Source: Halomonas colorata | Lineage (GTDB): Bacteria > Pseudomonadota > Gammaproteobacteria > Pseudomonadales > Halomonadaceae | Direction: 5' to 3' | Length of the DNA stretch: 60,548 bases | Assembly: GCF_014897985.1 (NCBI RefSeq) | Contig: NZ_JABUZA010000028.1 | Location: 1-60,548 of the forward strand | In this document: positions 17,513 through 26,926 of the stretch, in pieces | How the letters are laid out: each line of letters opens with the position of its first letter | Numbering within the stretch: position 1 is the first letter of the stretch | The notes under the pieces: generated by a model | What the model was told of the DNA's origin: nothing | Database searches by the model: none | The model's input: the letters and a program-made list of their open reading frames with translations, nothing else | Program-made: the position numbers and the translations under genes

Positions 17513-17551
17513 TGTATCAGCATCGGTCTGTATCAAAACCGGTCTGTATCA
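17513..17551 (-). promoter_or_regulatory. Three TGTATCA repeats at 16-base period upstream of the dehydrogenase
   Basis: TGTATCA occurs at 17513, 17529 and 17545 on the plus strand, exactly sixteen bases apart. The last two copies share the longer unit CGGTCTGTATCAA. They lie 45-83 bases upstream of the dehydrogenase start, where a regulator array would act. Confidence 0.5.
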
Positions 17552-17628
17552 ACATAGCCCAGACGCCGGGCAAAAAAGTTTAAGAAAAAGCAATTTTTGG
17601 CAGTTTTAACCGCATTAAGGCGTTATTT

Positions 17629-18264
17629 TCAGCCTTTTCGCTCGATATCCACATCGCTTGCCTGGGTAAAATCACCCAGCGCCATCATATGGCCAAGCTT
17701 GCCTGCCTTGGTGGCTAGGTACTGCTCGTTATGCGGGTTGAGGCCGGTGGTGATGGGCAGCCGTTCGACCACATTGACGCCATCCCGAGTCAGCGCATCC
17801 ACTTTACGCGGGTTATTGGTCATCAGCTTTAGCGCGGTAATACCCAAATGGTTGAGCATAGGCACGCACAAATCATAGCGGCGCATATCGGCACCAAAGC
17901 CTAGCTGCTCGTTGGCCTCTACCGTATCCGCGCCCTGGTCTTGCAGATGATAGGCGCGGATCTTATTGAGCAAGCCAATACCGCGCCCTTCCTGGCGCAG
18001 ATAAAGCAGTACGCCCCGGCCCTCTTCGGCAATACGCTTAAGCGCTTCCTGTAGCTGGTAGCCACAGTCGCAGCGCATGGAAAAAAGCGCATCGCCGGTC
18101 AGGCACTCGGAATGTACGCGCCCCAATACAGGCTCACCGCCCTTAACATCGCCGAGCGTTAAAGCGATATGATCTTTGCCCGTCGCTTCGTCTTCGAAGC
18201 CATGCATAGTGAACGTGGCCCAAGGGGTGGGCAGTCGGGAAGCAGCAATAAAGCGAATGGTCAC
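17629..18264 (-). CDS. ribA: GTP cyclohydrolase II
   Basis: This 211-residue enzyme opens GTP to 2,5-diamino-6-ribosylamino-pyrimidinone phosphate, the first committed step of riboflavin synthesis. The zinc site is C-x10-C-x-C within [20 protein letters not shown] (about residues 51-70). [20 protein letters not shown] (about 88-107) holds catalytic residues, and [11 protein letters not shown] (about 148-158) is the usual GTP-contacting segment. Length matches stand-alone RibA, so there is no fused RibB domain. Further riboflavin genes are not next to it. No FMN riboswitch was recognised in the 227-base gap before hemE. Confidence 0.94.
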   Translation of the reverse strand: MTIRFIAASRLPTPWATFTMHGFEDEATGKDHIALTLGDVKGGEPVLGRVHSECLTGDALFSMRCDCGYQLQEALKRIAEEGRGVLLYLRQEGRGIGLLNKIRAYHLQDQGADTVEANEQLGFGADMRRYDLCVPMLNHLGITALKLMTNNPRKVDALTRDGVNVVERLPITTGLNPHNEQYLATKAGKLGHMMALGDFTQASDVDIERKG

Positions 18265-18491
18265 AGGTTACCTCGCTGATTAACCAAACCAGTTAACCAC
18301 ACCAATGTTGGTAAAATAGGCGGGTAGTTTATCAGGAAGTCGCCTTTAGCTCACGGGTCGCATAGGGTGTGAGCCACGAGAAAAATTGTCGGGTTGCGAC
18401 GATTTTTGCCATGCACATCACTGCCTGGCACCTATCTTAAAGTACAATTGCTCGCCTACAATGCGGGCAAATTTCCTAAGGGCTAGTATTT

Positions 18492-19604
18492 ATGACCCCC
18501 ACACCTCTGCAAAACGACCGTTTCCTGCGCGCGCTGGCGCGTCAACCTGTCGACCGCACGCCGGTGTGGATGATGCGCCAAGCCGGCCGCTATCTACCGG
18601 AATACCGCGCCAGCCGTGCAGATGCGGGCAGCTTTATGGACCTGTGCCGCAACCATGACCTGGCCTGCGAAGTCACTCTGCAGCCGTTGGAGCGCTATCC
18701 GCTAGACGCTGCGATTCTGTTTTCAGATATCCTGACGATTCCTGACGCCATGGGCCTGGGACTCTATTTTGAAACCGGCGAAGGCCCCAAATTTCGCAAG
18801 ACCGTGCGCACCCCGGAAGAAGTCGCCGCACTCAGCGTACCGGACGCCGAGCGCGACCTGGACTACGTCATGCGTGCGGTATCCACCATCCGCCGCGAGC
18901 TGAACGGGCGTATGCCGCTGATCGGCTTCTCGGGAAGCCCCTGGACCCTGGCGACTTATATGGTGGAAGGTGGCTCAAGCAAGGACTTCCGCCACCTGAA
19001 AACCATGCTCTACGACACGCCAGACACCATGCACCAGCTGCTGGATACCCTGGCCCAGTCGGTAACCGACTACCTGAATGCCCAGATTCGCGCAGGCGCC
19101 CAGGCGGTGCAGATTTTCGATACCTGGGGCGGCGCGCTGTCTACCCCGGCGTACTTGGAGTTCTCGCTGCGCTACATGGAGCAGATCGTTTCCGGGCTGA
19201 TTCGCGAGCACGACGGACGCCGCGTGCCGGTGATCCTGTTCACCAAGAACGGCGGCCAGTGGCTTGAGCATATCGCTTGTGCCGGTGCTGACGCACTCGG
19301 TATCGACTGGTCAACCGAGCTTTCAAACGCCCGCGCCCGCGTTGGCCATAAGGTCGCGCTACAAGGCAATCTGGACCCTAACGTACTGTTTGCCCGCCCG
19401 TCGGCGATTCGTGCCGAAGTCGCCCGCGTGCTGGAAAGTTACGGCCATGGCCCGGGCCACGTGTTCAACCTGGGCCACGGCATCAGCCAGTTTACCAATC
19501 CGGATAATGTCACCGCCTTTATGGAGGCACTGCACGAGCTAAGCCCGCAGTATCACCAAGGCATTCCCACCCACTCCAACACCCCTTCCTCAGGAGCCAA
19601 TTGA
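18492..19604 (+). CDS. hemE: Uroporphyrinogen decarboxylase
   Basis: This 370-residue cytosolic enzyme removes four carboxyl groups from uroporphyrinogen III to give coproporphyrinogen III in heme synthesis. [16 protein letters not shown] (about residues 21-36) is the invariant substrate-binding motif. [17 protein letters not shown] (about 142-158), the catalytic-site [12 protein letters not shown] and the C-terminal [16 protein letters not shown] are all present. A possible TACAAT -10 box lies at 18457-18462. The stop overlaps the speE start by one base (TGATG), so hemE and speE are translated from the same message. Nothing in it is truncated or unusual. Confidence 0.96.
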   Translation: MTPTPLQNDRFLRALARQPVDRTPVWMMRQAGRYLPEYRASRADAGSFMDLCRNHDLACEVTLQPLERYPLDAAILFSDILTIPDAMGLGLYFETGEGPKFRKTVRTPEEVAALSVPDAERDLDYVMRAVSTIRRELNGRMPLIGFSGSPWTLATYMVEGGSSKDFRHLKTMLYDTPDTMHQLLDTLAQSVTDYLNAQIRAGAQAVQIFDTWGGALSTPAYLEFSLRYMEQIVSGLIREHDGRRVPVILFTKNGGQWLEHIACAGADALGIDWSTELSNARARVGHKVALQGNLDPNVLFARPSAIRAEVARVLESYGHGPGHVFNLGHGISQFTNPDNVTAFMEALHELSPQYHQGIPTHSNTPSSGAN

Positions 19605-20464
19605 TGAGCGAATTACGCGACGACCAGTGGTTTACCGAAGTGTTTGATAGCCACGGCAGCGCCTTCTCGCTGAAGATCTCTGAAAAGCTATTGGATGTGC
19701 AGAGTGAGTACCAGCACCTGGAAGTGTACGCCACCGAAACCTACGGCAACTTGATGGTGCTGGATGGCTGCGTGATGCTCACCGACCGCGACAACTTCCT
19801 GTATCACGAAATGATCGCCCACCCGGCACTGTTTACTCATCCAGCACCCAAGCGCGTGGTGATTATCGGCGGCGGTGACTGCGGCACACTGAAAGAAGTG
19901 CTGCGTCATCCAGACGTTGAGAAAGTCACCCAGATCGATATCGATGAGGAAGTCACCAAGGCCGCGGAGCGTTTCTTCCCCGCGCTGGTTGAAGCCAACG
20001 ACGACCCGCGTGCCGAGCTGCTGTTCGCTGATGGCGTCAAATGGGTGGATGACGCTGCCGATGAAAGCATTGACGTGCTGATTATCGACTCCACCGACCC
20101 GGTTGGCCCCGCCGAAGGCTTGTTCAAGACCGACTTCCTGAAGCGCTGTCATCGCATCCTGAAAGCCGATGGCGTGATGGTTCAGCAGAGCGAATCGCCG
20201 CTTTATCACAGCGGCTCGATCATTCGCGAGCTGCGCCATGATATGCGCGAAGCGGGCTTTTCAAGCGTTGCCACGCTGCCCTTCCCTCAGCCGGTTTACC
20301 CGTCTGGCTGGTGGAGCGTGACGCTGGCCGGTAAAGGCACCAACGTGGAAACCTTCCGCGAAGAGGCTGCCGCTAGCCACGAAATGCCGCTACAGTACTA
20401 CACAGTGGATGCCCACCGTGGCGCCCTGGCGCTGCCGCCGTTTATGCGCAAAGCATTCGCGTAA
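19604..20464 (+). CDS. speE: Polyamine aminopropyltransferase (spermidine synthase)
   Basis: This 286-residue enzyme transfers an aminopropyl group from decarboxylated S-adenosylmethionine to putrescine. The AdoMet site RVVIIGGGDCGTLKEVLRHP (about residues 84-103) and the catalytic-loop DSTDPVGPAEGLF (about 164-176) are clear. YHEMIAHPAL and PVYPSGWWSVTLAG also match the family. ATG 19604 overlaps the hemE stop and has AGGAG eight bases upstream. The in-frame TTG one codon earlier is not needed. A strong hairpin terminator follows at 20489. The pairing with hemE appears operonic but not functionally related. Confidence 0.93.
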   Translation: MSELRDDQWFTEVFDSHGSAFSLKISEKLLDVQSEYQHLEVYATETYGNLMVLDGCVMLTDRDNFLYHEMIAHPALFTHPAPKRVVIIGGGDCGTLKEVLRHPDVEKVTQIDIDEEVTKAAERFFPALVEANDDPRAELLFADGVKWVDDAADESIDVLIIDSTDPVGPAEGLFKTDFLKRCHRILKADGVMVQQSESPLYHSGSIIRELRHDMREAGFSSVATLPFPQPVYPSGWWSVTLAGKGTNVETFREEAAASHEMPLQYYTVDAHRGALALPPFMRKAFA

Positions 20465-20488
20465 CGCACGCGCCAGCAAGCGATAAAG

Positions 20489-20514
20489 GCCGGGCTGCTC
20501 TGCCCGGCTTTTTT
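20489..20514 (+). terminator. Intrinsic terminator after hemE-speE
   Basis: GCCGGGC (20489-20495) and GCCCGGC (20502-20508) pair with a six-base loop and run into TTTTTT. It closes the hemE-speE unit 25 bases before the next gene. Confidence 0.85.
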
Positions 20515-20539
20515 GTGTCTCAACGTTAAGGAAACAACA

Positions 20540-21556
20540 ATGAAAACCGTACGTTGGTTAAGTATTAGCGCCTGTGCTCTGGTTCCCGTATTCGCCCTGG
20601 CGAATACCCTTACGCTTGAAAAAGTGCAATCCCGCGACAGCGTGCGCTGTGGCGTTAATGCCGCGCAGCCCGGCTTCTCCTCTCTGGATGATGGCGATCA
20701 GTATCGCGGCCTGGACACTGACGTTTGCCGTGCGGTTGCCGCCGCTGCCCTGGGGGACGCCAGTAAGGTAGATTTTGTACCACTGGACTCGGTCGAGCGG
20801 TTTACCGCGCTACAGTCTGGCGAGGTGGATTTGCTGTCTCGCACCACCACCTGGTCGTCAAGCCGCGATACGACGCTGGGCCTGCAGTTTACTGGGGTAA
20901 CCTACTACGATGGTCAGGCCTTTATGGTCGCAAGCGACCTAGGCGTGCAAAGTGCCGAGGATCTCGACGGGGCGGCGGTATGCACCCAGTCGGGCACGAC
21001 CAGCGAGCTGAACCTTTCCGACTACTTCCGTATTAATGACATGAGTTACGACGCGGTGGTCTTTGACTCCCCTGAGCAATCCATTGCGGGTTTCGAAGCG
21101 GGCCGATGCGATGTTTTAAGCTCTGACGCTTCTCAGCTTTACGCCCAGCGTATGCAGCTGGCCGACCCGAATATGGCCGTCGTACTGCCCGAGATCATTT
21201 CCAAAGAGCCACTTGGCCCTGCCGTACGCCAAGGCGATGACCAGTGGTTCAATATTGTGAAGTGGTCGCTGTTTGCCATGCTCAATGCTGAAGAGTACGG
21301 CGTGACCAGCGAAAACGTCGATGAACAGCGCAGTACCAATAACCCGGATATCGCGCGCTTGCTTGGTCAAGACGGTAACTATGGCGAAGGCATGGGCTTG
21401 AATGAAGACTGGGCCTACCAAATCATCAAGCAAGTAGGCAACTATGCGGAAATTTATGAGCGTAACGTGGGGGCGGATTCCAACTTCAAGATCGCCCGCG
21501 GCTTGAACGCGCTGTGGAAAGATGGCGGTATCCAGTACGCGCCGCCCATTCGTTAA
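20540..21556 (+). CDS. aapJ: Amino-acid ABC transporter substrate-binding protein (AapJ-like), copy 1
   Basis: This 338-residue periplasmic binding protein has a signal peptide (LSISACALVPVFALA, cleavage near residue 21). The cluster-3 binding-protein fold follows: RDSVRCGVNAAQPGFSSLDD, then GLDTDVCRAVAAAALGD, and FTALQSGEVDLLSRTTTW (about residues 95-112). These match AapJ/BztA proteins for general L-amino acids. It starts at ATG 20540, after TTAAGGAAA. It is close to the second copy downstream (long identical blocks such as NAEEYGVTSENVDEQ/D). A strong terminator at 21578 separates them, so copy 1 seems to be its own unit and could be expressed differently from the transporter operon. Confidence 0.88.
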   Translation: MKTVRWLSISACALVPVFALANTLTLEKVQSRDSVRCGVNAAQPGFSSLDDGDQYRGLDTDVCRAVAAAALGDASKVDFVPLDSVERFTALQSGEVDLLSRTTTWSSSRDTTLGLQFTGVTYYDGQAFMVASDLGVQSAEDLDGAAVCTQSGTTSELNLSDYFRINDMSYDAVVFDSPEQSIAGFEAGRCDVLSSDASQLYAQRMQLADPNMAVVLPEIISKEPLGPAVRQGDDQWFNIVKWSLFAMLNAEEYGVTSENVDEQRSTNNPDIARLLGQDGNYGEGMGLNEDWAYQIIKQVGNYAEIYERNVGADSNFKIARGLNALWKDGGIQYAPPIR

Positions 21557-21577
21557 TCACTTTTAGCAGTCAATCGG

Positions 21578-21625
21578 CGGTTACTGCACCAAGTCAGAGC
21601 GTGCAGTAACCGTTTCTAATTTTTT
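21578..21625 (+). terminator. Strong terminator between the two aapJ copies
   Basis: CGGTTACTGCAC (21578-21589) and GTGCAGTAACCG (21601-21612) form a perfect twelve-base-pair stem with an eleven-base loop. TTTCTAATTTTTT follows. It should end transcription of the first aapJ copy before the second one starts. Confidence 0.8.
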
Positions 21626-21767
21626 GCACCTAAACTTTCGTCGGAACCGGGATGTTTTGCGTTGAAAAGCGCTGAATTTGGCGATATCCCATGTTGGCAT
21701 CTTCCTTGCTAGTTTTATATGTCATGCCTCTGCATGCATAACAAGACTAAACATAATGGGAAACTCT

Positions 21768-22796
21768 ATGATGCTAACTAAAAAACACTTAGTACTGCTG
21801 GCCTCGGCAGGCGTGGTTACGCTAGCAGGCACCTCAACGGCGAATGCAGCCACTTTGGAAGATACCATCGAGCGTGGTGCGGTTCAGTGCGGCGTTAGTG
21901 ACGGTTTGCCAGGCTTCTCCGCACCCGACGGCGATGGCAACTGGCAAGGGCTGGATGTCGATGTGTGCCGTGCCGTGGCTGCTGCTGTTCTGGGCGATGC
22001 CGACGCGGTGAATTACATTTCGCTTAATGCGGTAGAACGCTTTACGGCTCTTCAGTCAGGCGAAGTGGATCTGCTTTCGCGCAACACCACCTGGACCACT
22101 ACCCGCGATACCACGCTGGGCCTGAACTTTGCTGGCGTCAACTTCTACGACGGTATCGGCTTTATGGTCAGCCGCGACTTAGAAATTAGCGGCGCTGATG
22201 AGCTGGACGGCGCGGCGATCTGTATCCAAACCGGCACTACGACCGAGCTAAACGTGGCCGATTATTTCCGCGCCAACGATATGCAGTTCGACCCCATTGT
22301 GTTTGATACCTCAGAACAGACCGTGGGCGGCTTCCAGGCCGGTCGCTGTGACGTATTGACCTCCGATACCTCTCAGCTGGCAGCCCTGCGCATTCAGCTA
22401 GACGATCCGGATGGTGCCGTCATTCTACCCGATATCATTTCCAAGGAGCCGCTGGGCCCGGTGGTTCGCCAGGGCGATGACACCTGGTTCAACATCGTGA
22501 AATGGTCGCTGTTTGCCATGCTGAACGCTGAAGAGTACGGCGTGACCAGCGAAAACGTTGACGATATGACCAGCTCCGAAAATCCCGATATCGCGCGCCT
22601 ATTGGGCCAGGACGGCAACTACGGTGAAGGCATGGGCTTAGAAGCTGACTGGGCTTACAACATTATCAGCCAGGTGGGTAACTACGCCGAGAGTTTTGAT
22701 CGCAATGTCGGCATGGACTCTCCGCTTGAAATCGAACGGGGTGCTAACGCCCTTTGGAACCAAGGTGGCTTCCAGTACGCACCGCCGATTCGCTAA
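21768..22796 (+). CDS. aapJ: Amino-acid ABC transporter substrate-binding protein (AapJ-like), copy 2
   Basis: This 342-residue periplasmic protein has a typical signal peptide (LLASAGVVTLAGTSTANA, cleavage about residue 27). It shows the same cluster-3 signatures as copy 1: QCGVSDGLPGFSAPDGDGNW, GLDVDVCRAVAAAVLGD and FTALQSGEVDLLSRNTTW. It is followed by the permease and ATPase genes, so this is the binding protein encoded with the transporter. ATG 21768 is taken because it is preceded by GGGAAA and begins the signal peptide; ATG 21756 is an alternative. The two copies are similar along their whole length but differ in the ligand-pocket half. They may share the AapQMP membrane part while differing in amino-acid preference. 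Confidence 0.88.
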   Translation: MMLTKKHLVLLASAGVVTLAGTSTANAATLEDTIERGAVQCGVSDGLPGFSAPDGDGNWQGLDVDVCRAVAAAVLGDADAVNYISLNAVERFTALQSGEVDLLSRNTTWTTTRDTTLGLNFAGVNFYDGIGFMVSRDLEISGADELDGAAICIQTGTTTELNVADYFRANDMQFDPIVFDTSEQTVGGFQAGRCDVLTSDTSQLAALRIQLDDPDGAVILPDIISKEPLGPVVRQGDDTWFNIVKWSLFAMLNAEEYGVTSENVDDMTSSENPDIARLLGQDGNYGEGMGLEADWAYNIISQVGNYAESFDRNVGMDSPLEIERGANALWNQGGFQYAPPIR

Positions 22797-22918
22797 GCGT
22801 CTCGCTTGACCCGGCCCGTCGCCCTTATCAGGTACGCATTCAGTACGTGCTTTAAGTTCCTGTTTTAAGGGGCAGGCGGGCCATTTGATTGACCTTCCGT
22901 ATCGCGGAGACGCCACCC

Positions 22919-24109
22919 ATGTCGGTAAGACCCAATACTCGCCCCGCTGGCCAAAAGCCGCCGTTCTGGCGAGACCGCGCTAAGCGTGCACTGATTTTCC
23001 AACTTCTTTTAACGGCGGCGGTCGCCGTCTTCCTGCTATATATCGTGGGTAATGTTCAGGACAACTTATCCTCCCGGGGGATCACCACCGGCTTTGGCTT
23101 TTTAAATAACACCGCAGGCTTTGGGATCGTCCAAAGTCTGATCGACTACTCCTCTCAGGACACCTATGGCCGAACCTTCTTGGTCGGGTTGCTCAATACA
23201 TTATTGGTGGGCGGGTTCGGGGTATTAGCGGCCACCACGATTGGCTTTATCGTGGGGATTGCTCGCCTTTCACCTAACTGGCTACTGGCACGCCTTGCCA
23301 CCGCCTATATCGAAACCTTTCGTAATATTCCGCTGCTGCTGCAAATTTTCTTTTGGTACTTTGCCGTACTGCGGGCTCTACCAAGCGCCCGGGAGAGTTT
23401 GTCTTTTGGCGAAGTTCTATTTCTTAACGTGCGGGGCCTTTATTTGCCCGAGCCGCTTTTTGAGTCGGGCTTCGGGTTAATTCCGGCAACGTTTTTGGTA
23501 GCGATTGTGGCCAGCGTTATTTTAGTGATCTGGAATAGGCGTCGTCACGAGGCCACGGGCAAGCGCCTGCCGGCTATCTGGATCTCACTGGCGCTCATTT
23601 TTGGTTTACCGCTGCTGGTCTTGCTCGGAACAGGTGTGCCGGTGACCTGGGATATACCTGAGCTGCGCGGGTTTAACTTCCGGGGCGGCTTTACGATCAT
23701 CCCCGAGTTTTTAGCCTTGTGGCTGGCGCTGTCGATCTATACCGCCGCGTTTATTGCCGAAATTGTCCGCTCGGGTATCCAGGCGATTTCTCATGGGCAA
23801 ACCGAAGCGGCGCAGGCGCTAAGCCTGCCGCGTAACCTTGTGCTGCGTCTGGTGGTCATTCCTCAAGCGCTGCGGGTCATTATCCCCCCGCTGACCAGCC
23901 AGTACTTGAACCTGATCAAGAACTCGTCACTGGCTACCGCGATCGGCTACCCCGACCTCGTTTCAGTGTTTGCGGGCACTACGCTCAACCAAACAGGCCA
24001 AGCCATTGAGGTCATTGCCATGACCATGGCGGTGTATCTGACCATCAGTCTGTTGGTTTCCATGTTTATGAACTGGTTCAACGCCCGCGTGGCGCTGGTC
24101 GAGCGCTAA
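22919..24109 (+). CDS. aapQ: Amino-acid ABC transporter permease AapQ
   Basis: This 396-residue inner-membrane permease is one half of the general amino-acid channel. The first helix is near 26-46 (FQLLLTAAVAVFLLYIVG). The early FLVGLLNTLLVGGFGVLAAT and ATAYIETFRNIPLLLQIFFW (about residues 135-154) are typical of polar amino-acid permeases. The cytoplasmic coupling (EAA) loop is EAAQALSLPRNLVLRLVVIP (about 300-319). AapQ-type proteins carry a large insertion between early helices, which is seen here (about 160-260). ATG 22919 follows CGGAGA. It lies 20 bases before aapM. The pattern J-Q-M-P is the classic operon order. Confidence 0.92.
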   Translation: MSVRPNTRPAGQKPPFWRDRAKRALIFQLLLTAAVAVFLLYIVGNVQDNLSSRGITTGFGFLNNTAGFGIVQSLIDYSSQDTYGRTFLVGLLNTLLVGGFGVLAATTIGFIVGIARLSPNWLLARLATAYIETFRNIPLLLQIFFWYFAVLRALPSARESLSFGEVLFLNVRGLYLPEPLFESGFGLIPATFLVAIVASVILVIWNRRRHEATGKRLPAIWISLALIFGLPLLVLLGTGVPVTWDIPELRGFNFRGGFTIIPEFLALWLALSIYTAAFIAEIVRSGIQAISHGQTEAAQALSLPRNLVLRLVVIPQALRVIIPPLTSQYLNLIKNSSLATAIGYPDLVSVFAGTTLNQTGQAIEVIAMTMAVYLTISLLVSMFMNWFNARVALVER

Positions 24110-24129
24110 GTGACGGTGAGGATTTCTGC

Positions 24130-25230
24130 ATGATTCATAATCAAACCATGATCAATCAGCGGCCAGCGCCTACCAACACCATTGGTCCGCTTGCCTGGCT
24201 TCGCGCCAACTTATTCAGCGGCCCTATTAACACGCTGTTTACCCTGATTGGCCTTTACGTGCTGTATCTACTGCTGGTGCCGACCATTCAGTGGGCATTT
24301 ATCAACGCTGACTGGACTGGCACCACACGGGAAGACTGCTCGCGCGAAGGTGCCTGCTGGGTATTTGTGAAGGCGCGCTTTAGCCAGTTCATGTATGGCC
24401 TCTACCCACGCGATGAGGTTTGGCGGGCCAATATCGTCTTTGCGGGCTTCTTTGCGCTTATTGCATGGCTTGCCATACCGCGCATGCCGTTTAAACGCTG
24501 GGTGGCGGTGCTTGCGTTAGTGGGCTTCCCGGTCGCAGCTTACGTGCTGCTGCACGGCGGTTATTTTGATTTGCCACGTGTACCGACCCACCGCTGGGGC
24601 GGCTTAATGCTAACGCTGCTGCTGGCTTCTGTGGGCATGATTGGGGCACTGCCCATCGGCATTGTGCTGGCCCTGGGGCGGCGTTCCAACATGCCGATCG
24701 TGAAAAGCTTTTGCGTCATTTTTATTGAGTTCTGGCGCGGCGTGCCACTGATTACCGTGTTGTTTATGGCCTCGGTCATGCTGCCGCTCTTTCTGCCTTC
24801 GGATATCACTGTCGACCGCCTGGTGCGCGCTCTGATCGGTCTGACGCTGTTTCAAAGTGCGTATATGGCCGAGGTGATCCGCGGCGGCCTGCAGGCGATT
24901 CCCAAAGGTCAGGAAGAGGCGGCTGCCGCGCTAGGGATGACGTACTGGAAACGCATGGGGCTTATCGTGATGCCGCAGGCGCTGAAGATGATGATTCCAG
25001 GCATCGTCAATACGTTTATCTCGCTATTTAAAGACACCACGCTGGTCATGATTATCGGGCTGTTTGATCTATTGGGGATCGTGCAGGCTGCGCTTTCCGA
25101 CTCGAACTGGCTGGGCTTTTCCATTGAAGGCTATGTATTTGCAGCGTTCGTTTTCTGGATTTTCTGCTTCAGCATGTCGCGCTATAGCCAGTATCTGGAA
25201 CGCAAGCTCAATACCGGCCATAAGCGCTAA
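24130..25230 (+). CDS. aapM: Amino-acid ABC transporter permease AapM
   Basis: This 366-residue permease pairs with AapQ. A first helix ([20 protein letters not shown], about residues 38-57) is followed by a periplasmic loop holding two cysteines (DCSREGACW). The permease core begins near 155 ([20 protein letters not shown]) and includes [20 protein letters not shown]. The coupling loop is [20 protein letters not shown] (about 259-278). ATG 24130 has GTGAGGA upstream. It sits between aapQ and aapP with spacings of 20 and 38 bases. Nothing is missing. Confidence 0.92.
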   Translation: MIHNQTMINQRPAPTNTIGPLAWLRANLFSGPINTLFTLIGLYVLYLLLVPTIQWAFINADWTGTTREDCSREGACWVFVKARFSQFMYGLYPRDEVWRANIVFAGFFALIAWLAIPRMPFKRWVAVLALVGFPVAAYVLLHGGYFDLPRVPTHRWGGLMLTLLLASVGMIGALPIGIVLALGRRSNMPIVKSFCVIFIEFWRGVPLITVLFMASVMLPLFLPSDITVDRLVRALIGLTLFQSAYMAEVIRGGLQAIPKGQEEAAAALGMTYWKRMGLIVMPQALKMMIPGIVNTFISLFKDTTLVMIIGLFDLLGIVQAALSDSNWLGFSIEGYVFAAFVFWIFCFSMSRYSQYLERKLNTGHKR

Positions 25231-25268
25231 CGCCGCTTTCCTTAAAGATTTTGAGTAGGATTTCACAC

Positions 25269-26084
25269 ATGACACAAGCAGCCACTAATAGCTCTGATAC
25301 AAGCACTCATGACACAAGTACGGATACAAGTACGGACACAAGTACTTCTGATCTGATGGTTGAAATGCGCGGCGTTAACAAGTGGTACGGCGACTTTCAC
25401 GTACTCCGCGATATTGATTTCGAAGTAAAACGCGGTGAGCGTATCGTTATCTGCGGCCCGTCTGGTTCGGGTAAATCGACGCTGATTCGCTGCATCAATC
25501 ACCTTGAAGAGCATCAGCAAGGCGAAATAGTGGTCGGCGGCGTGCCGCTTACCCAGGATGTAAAACGTATCGAGCAGATTCGCCGCAGCGTCGGCATGGT
25601 GTTTCAGCACTTCAATCTTTTCCCCCATTTAAGCGTGCTTGAGAACTGCTGTATCGCGCCGATGTGGGTACAGAAAAAGCCCCGCAAGGAAGCCGAGGCC
25701 CAGGCGATGCGCTATCTGGAACGGGTAAAGATTGCAGAACAGGCCAGGAAATACCCCGGCCAGCTTTCCGGCGGCCAGCAGCAGCGCGTAGCCATCGCCC
25801 GTTCGCTGTGCATGCACCCGGATATCATGCTGTTCGATGAGCCCACCTCCGCTCTTGACCCGGAAATGATCAAGGAAGTGCTGGACGTAATGGTGGAGCT
25901 TGCCAATGAAGGCATGACCATGCTCTGCGTCACCCATGAAATGGGCTTTGCCAAAACCGTCGCCGACCGGGTGATCTTTATGGACCAAGGGCAGATTATT
26001 GAAGAAAACGCACCGGAACCGTTCTTCAATAACCCACAGTCGGAGCGTACTCAGCTGTTCTTAAGCCAGATACTGGGTCACTAA
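25269..26084 (+). CDS. aapP: Amino-acid ABC transporter ATP-binding protein AapP
   Basis: This 271-residue ATPase drives AapQM. Walker A is GPSGSGKST at 63-71. The signature LSGGQQQR (about 165) and Walker [10 protein letters not shown] (about 184) follow, with the switch histidine in CVTHEMGFA. Compared with other AapP proteins it has an extra low-complexity N-terminus of four DTST units (residues 10-27), encoded by a twelve-base tandem repeat at 25296-25346. The true ATPase domain starts at about residue 30 ([12 protein letters not shown]). ATG 25269 follows TAGGATTT. It ends the aap operon; a convergent phosphatase gene follows. Confidence 0.93.
   Translation: MTQAATNSSDTSTHDTSTDTSTDTSTSDLMVEMRGVNKWYGDFHVLRDIDFEVKRGERIVICGPSGSGKSTLIRCINHLEEHQQGEIVVGGVPLTQDVKRIEQIRRSVGMVFQHFNLFPHLSVLENCCIAPMWVQKKPRKEAEAQAMRYLERVKIAEQARKYPGQLSGGQQQRVAIARSLCMHPDIMLFDEPTSALDPEMIKEVLDVMVELANEGMTMLCVTHEMGFAKTVADRVIFMDQGQIIEENAPEPFFNNPQSERTQLFLSQILGH
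25296..25346 (+). repeat. Twelve-base tandem repeat encoding DTST units in aapP
   Basis: Four copies of GAYACAAGYACN-type units encode DTST, with one CAT codon between the first and second copies. Because the unit is a multiple of three, copy-number change would keep the frame. Confidence 0.75.
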
Positions 26085-26099
26085 AGCGTTGCCGTGCGC

Positions 26100-26696
26100 T
26101 TAACGTGCGCCTACCGCGGTAATACTGGCCGGTAATAAGGCAAGCTGCTCACGATGTTGGCTGAGCGGCTTGCCCGCCAATGCGGTAAGCAGGATTTGCA
26201 GCGGGTCACCGTGGCTTACCAGCAAAATTGTTTCATCATGGGTTTGCGCTTCCCAGTGCTCAATCACGGCCATCATTCGCGCCGCCACTGAGCTAACCGC
26301 TTCCACCTGGCGGTGGCAATGCTCAGCGTCATGGGCATCCAGCGCCCATACGTCCGGATAATGAATATCCCCCTCGCCTTCGAATTCACCAAAATAGCGT
26401 TCACGCAAACGCTCATCCCTGCTCATCTCAAGCTTAAAGGCACTCGCAACACGCGCAGCCGTTTGGGTGGTGCGCAGAAAATCGGAATGAATCACACGGT
26501 CAGGCGTTGGCCATGCCCACTTGGCCACCACCTGCGCGAGCTGCTGTTCGCCCATTTCTGAAAGCCCAAAGGCGTCAATACCGCGCTCCGGACTGCTAAT
26601 AATCAACTTTTGCTGATTCGCCTGGCTATGACCATGGCGCATTAATAAGTAGCGGTTGCGCCAATGGTCGGAGGAGGCAAGAAAAGTGTTTGACAT
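26100..26696 (-). CDS. Histidine phosphatase superfamily protein
   Basis: This 198-residue protein has the phosphoglycerate-mutase-like fold. RYLLMRHGHSQANQQ (about residues 15-29) contains the RHG catalytic motif whose histidine is phosphorylated. The supporting arginine is in HSDFLRTTQTAARVA. Glutamate is in RERYFGEFEGEGD, and the second histidine is in LLVSHGDPLQILL (about 159-171). The substrate could be a sugar phosphate, a nucleotide or a phosphoprotein; sequence does not decide. ATG 26696 (MSNTFLASS) is preferred because the upstream frame extension looks non-coding, though no strong ribosome site is seen. It is convergent with aapP. Confidence 0.82.
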   Translation of the reverse strand: MSNTFLASSDHWRNRYLLMRHGHSQANQQKLIISSPERGIDAFGLSEMGEQQLAQVVAKWAWPTPDRVIHSDFLRTTQTAARVASAFKLEMSRDERLRERYFGEFEGEGDIHYPDVWALDAHDAEHCHRQVEAVSSVAARMMAVIEHWEAQTHDETILLVSHGDPLQILLTALAGKPLSQHREQLALLPASITAVGAR

Positions 26697-26926
26697 AACT
26701 TTGTCACAAACCCTAGATTGAAAGAGTTGATTTTCGAAAACCAATATTTAGGCGGCTAAATGTGCACTTTCGAAAAGCGAGTGTCTCCATGAAGGTGACA
26801 TAGCGCAGAGAAAAGAACACTTAAGCGCTTATTAGCTACCTTTAATACAACCATTAATAATGCACCAACAAATAGCACGATCATAAACAGCAAGACCATA
26901 AAAATAACTTACTAATGAGGTTTTCC

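Noticed and set aside
18265..18491. FMN riboswitch near ribA or heme-related leader element before hemE
   Set aside because: No conserved riboswitch core or convincing fold could be recognised.
26697..26926. Pho box upstream of phnD
   Set aside because: TGTCA-like pieces occur but not as the required eleven-base direct repeat in the right orientation.
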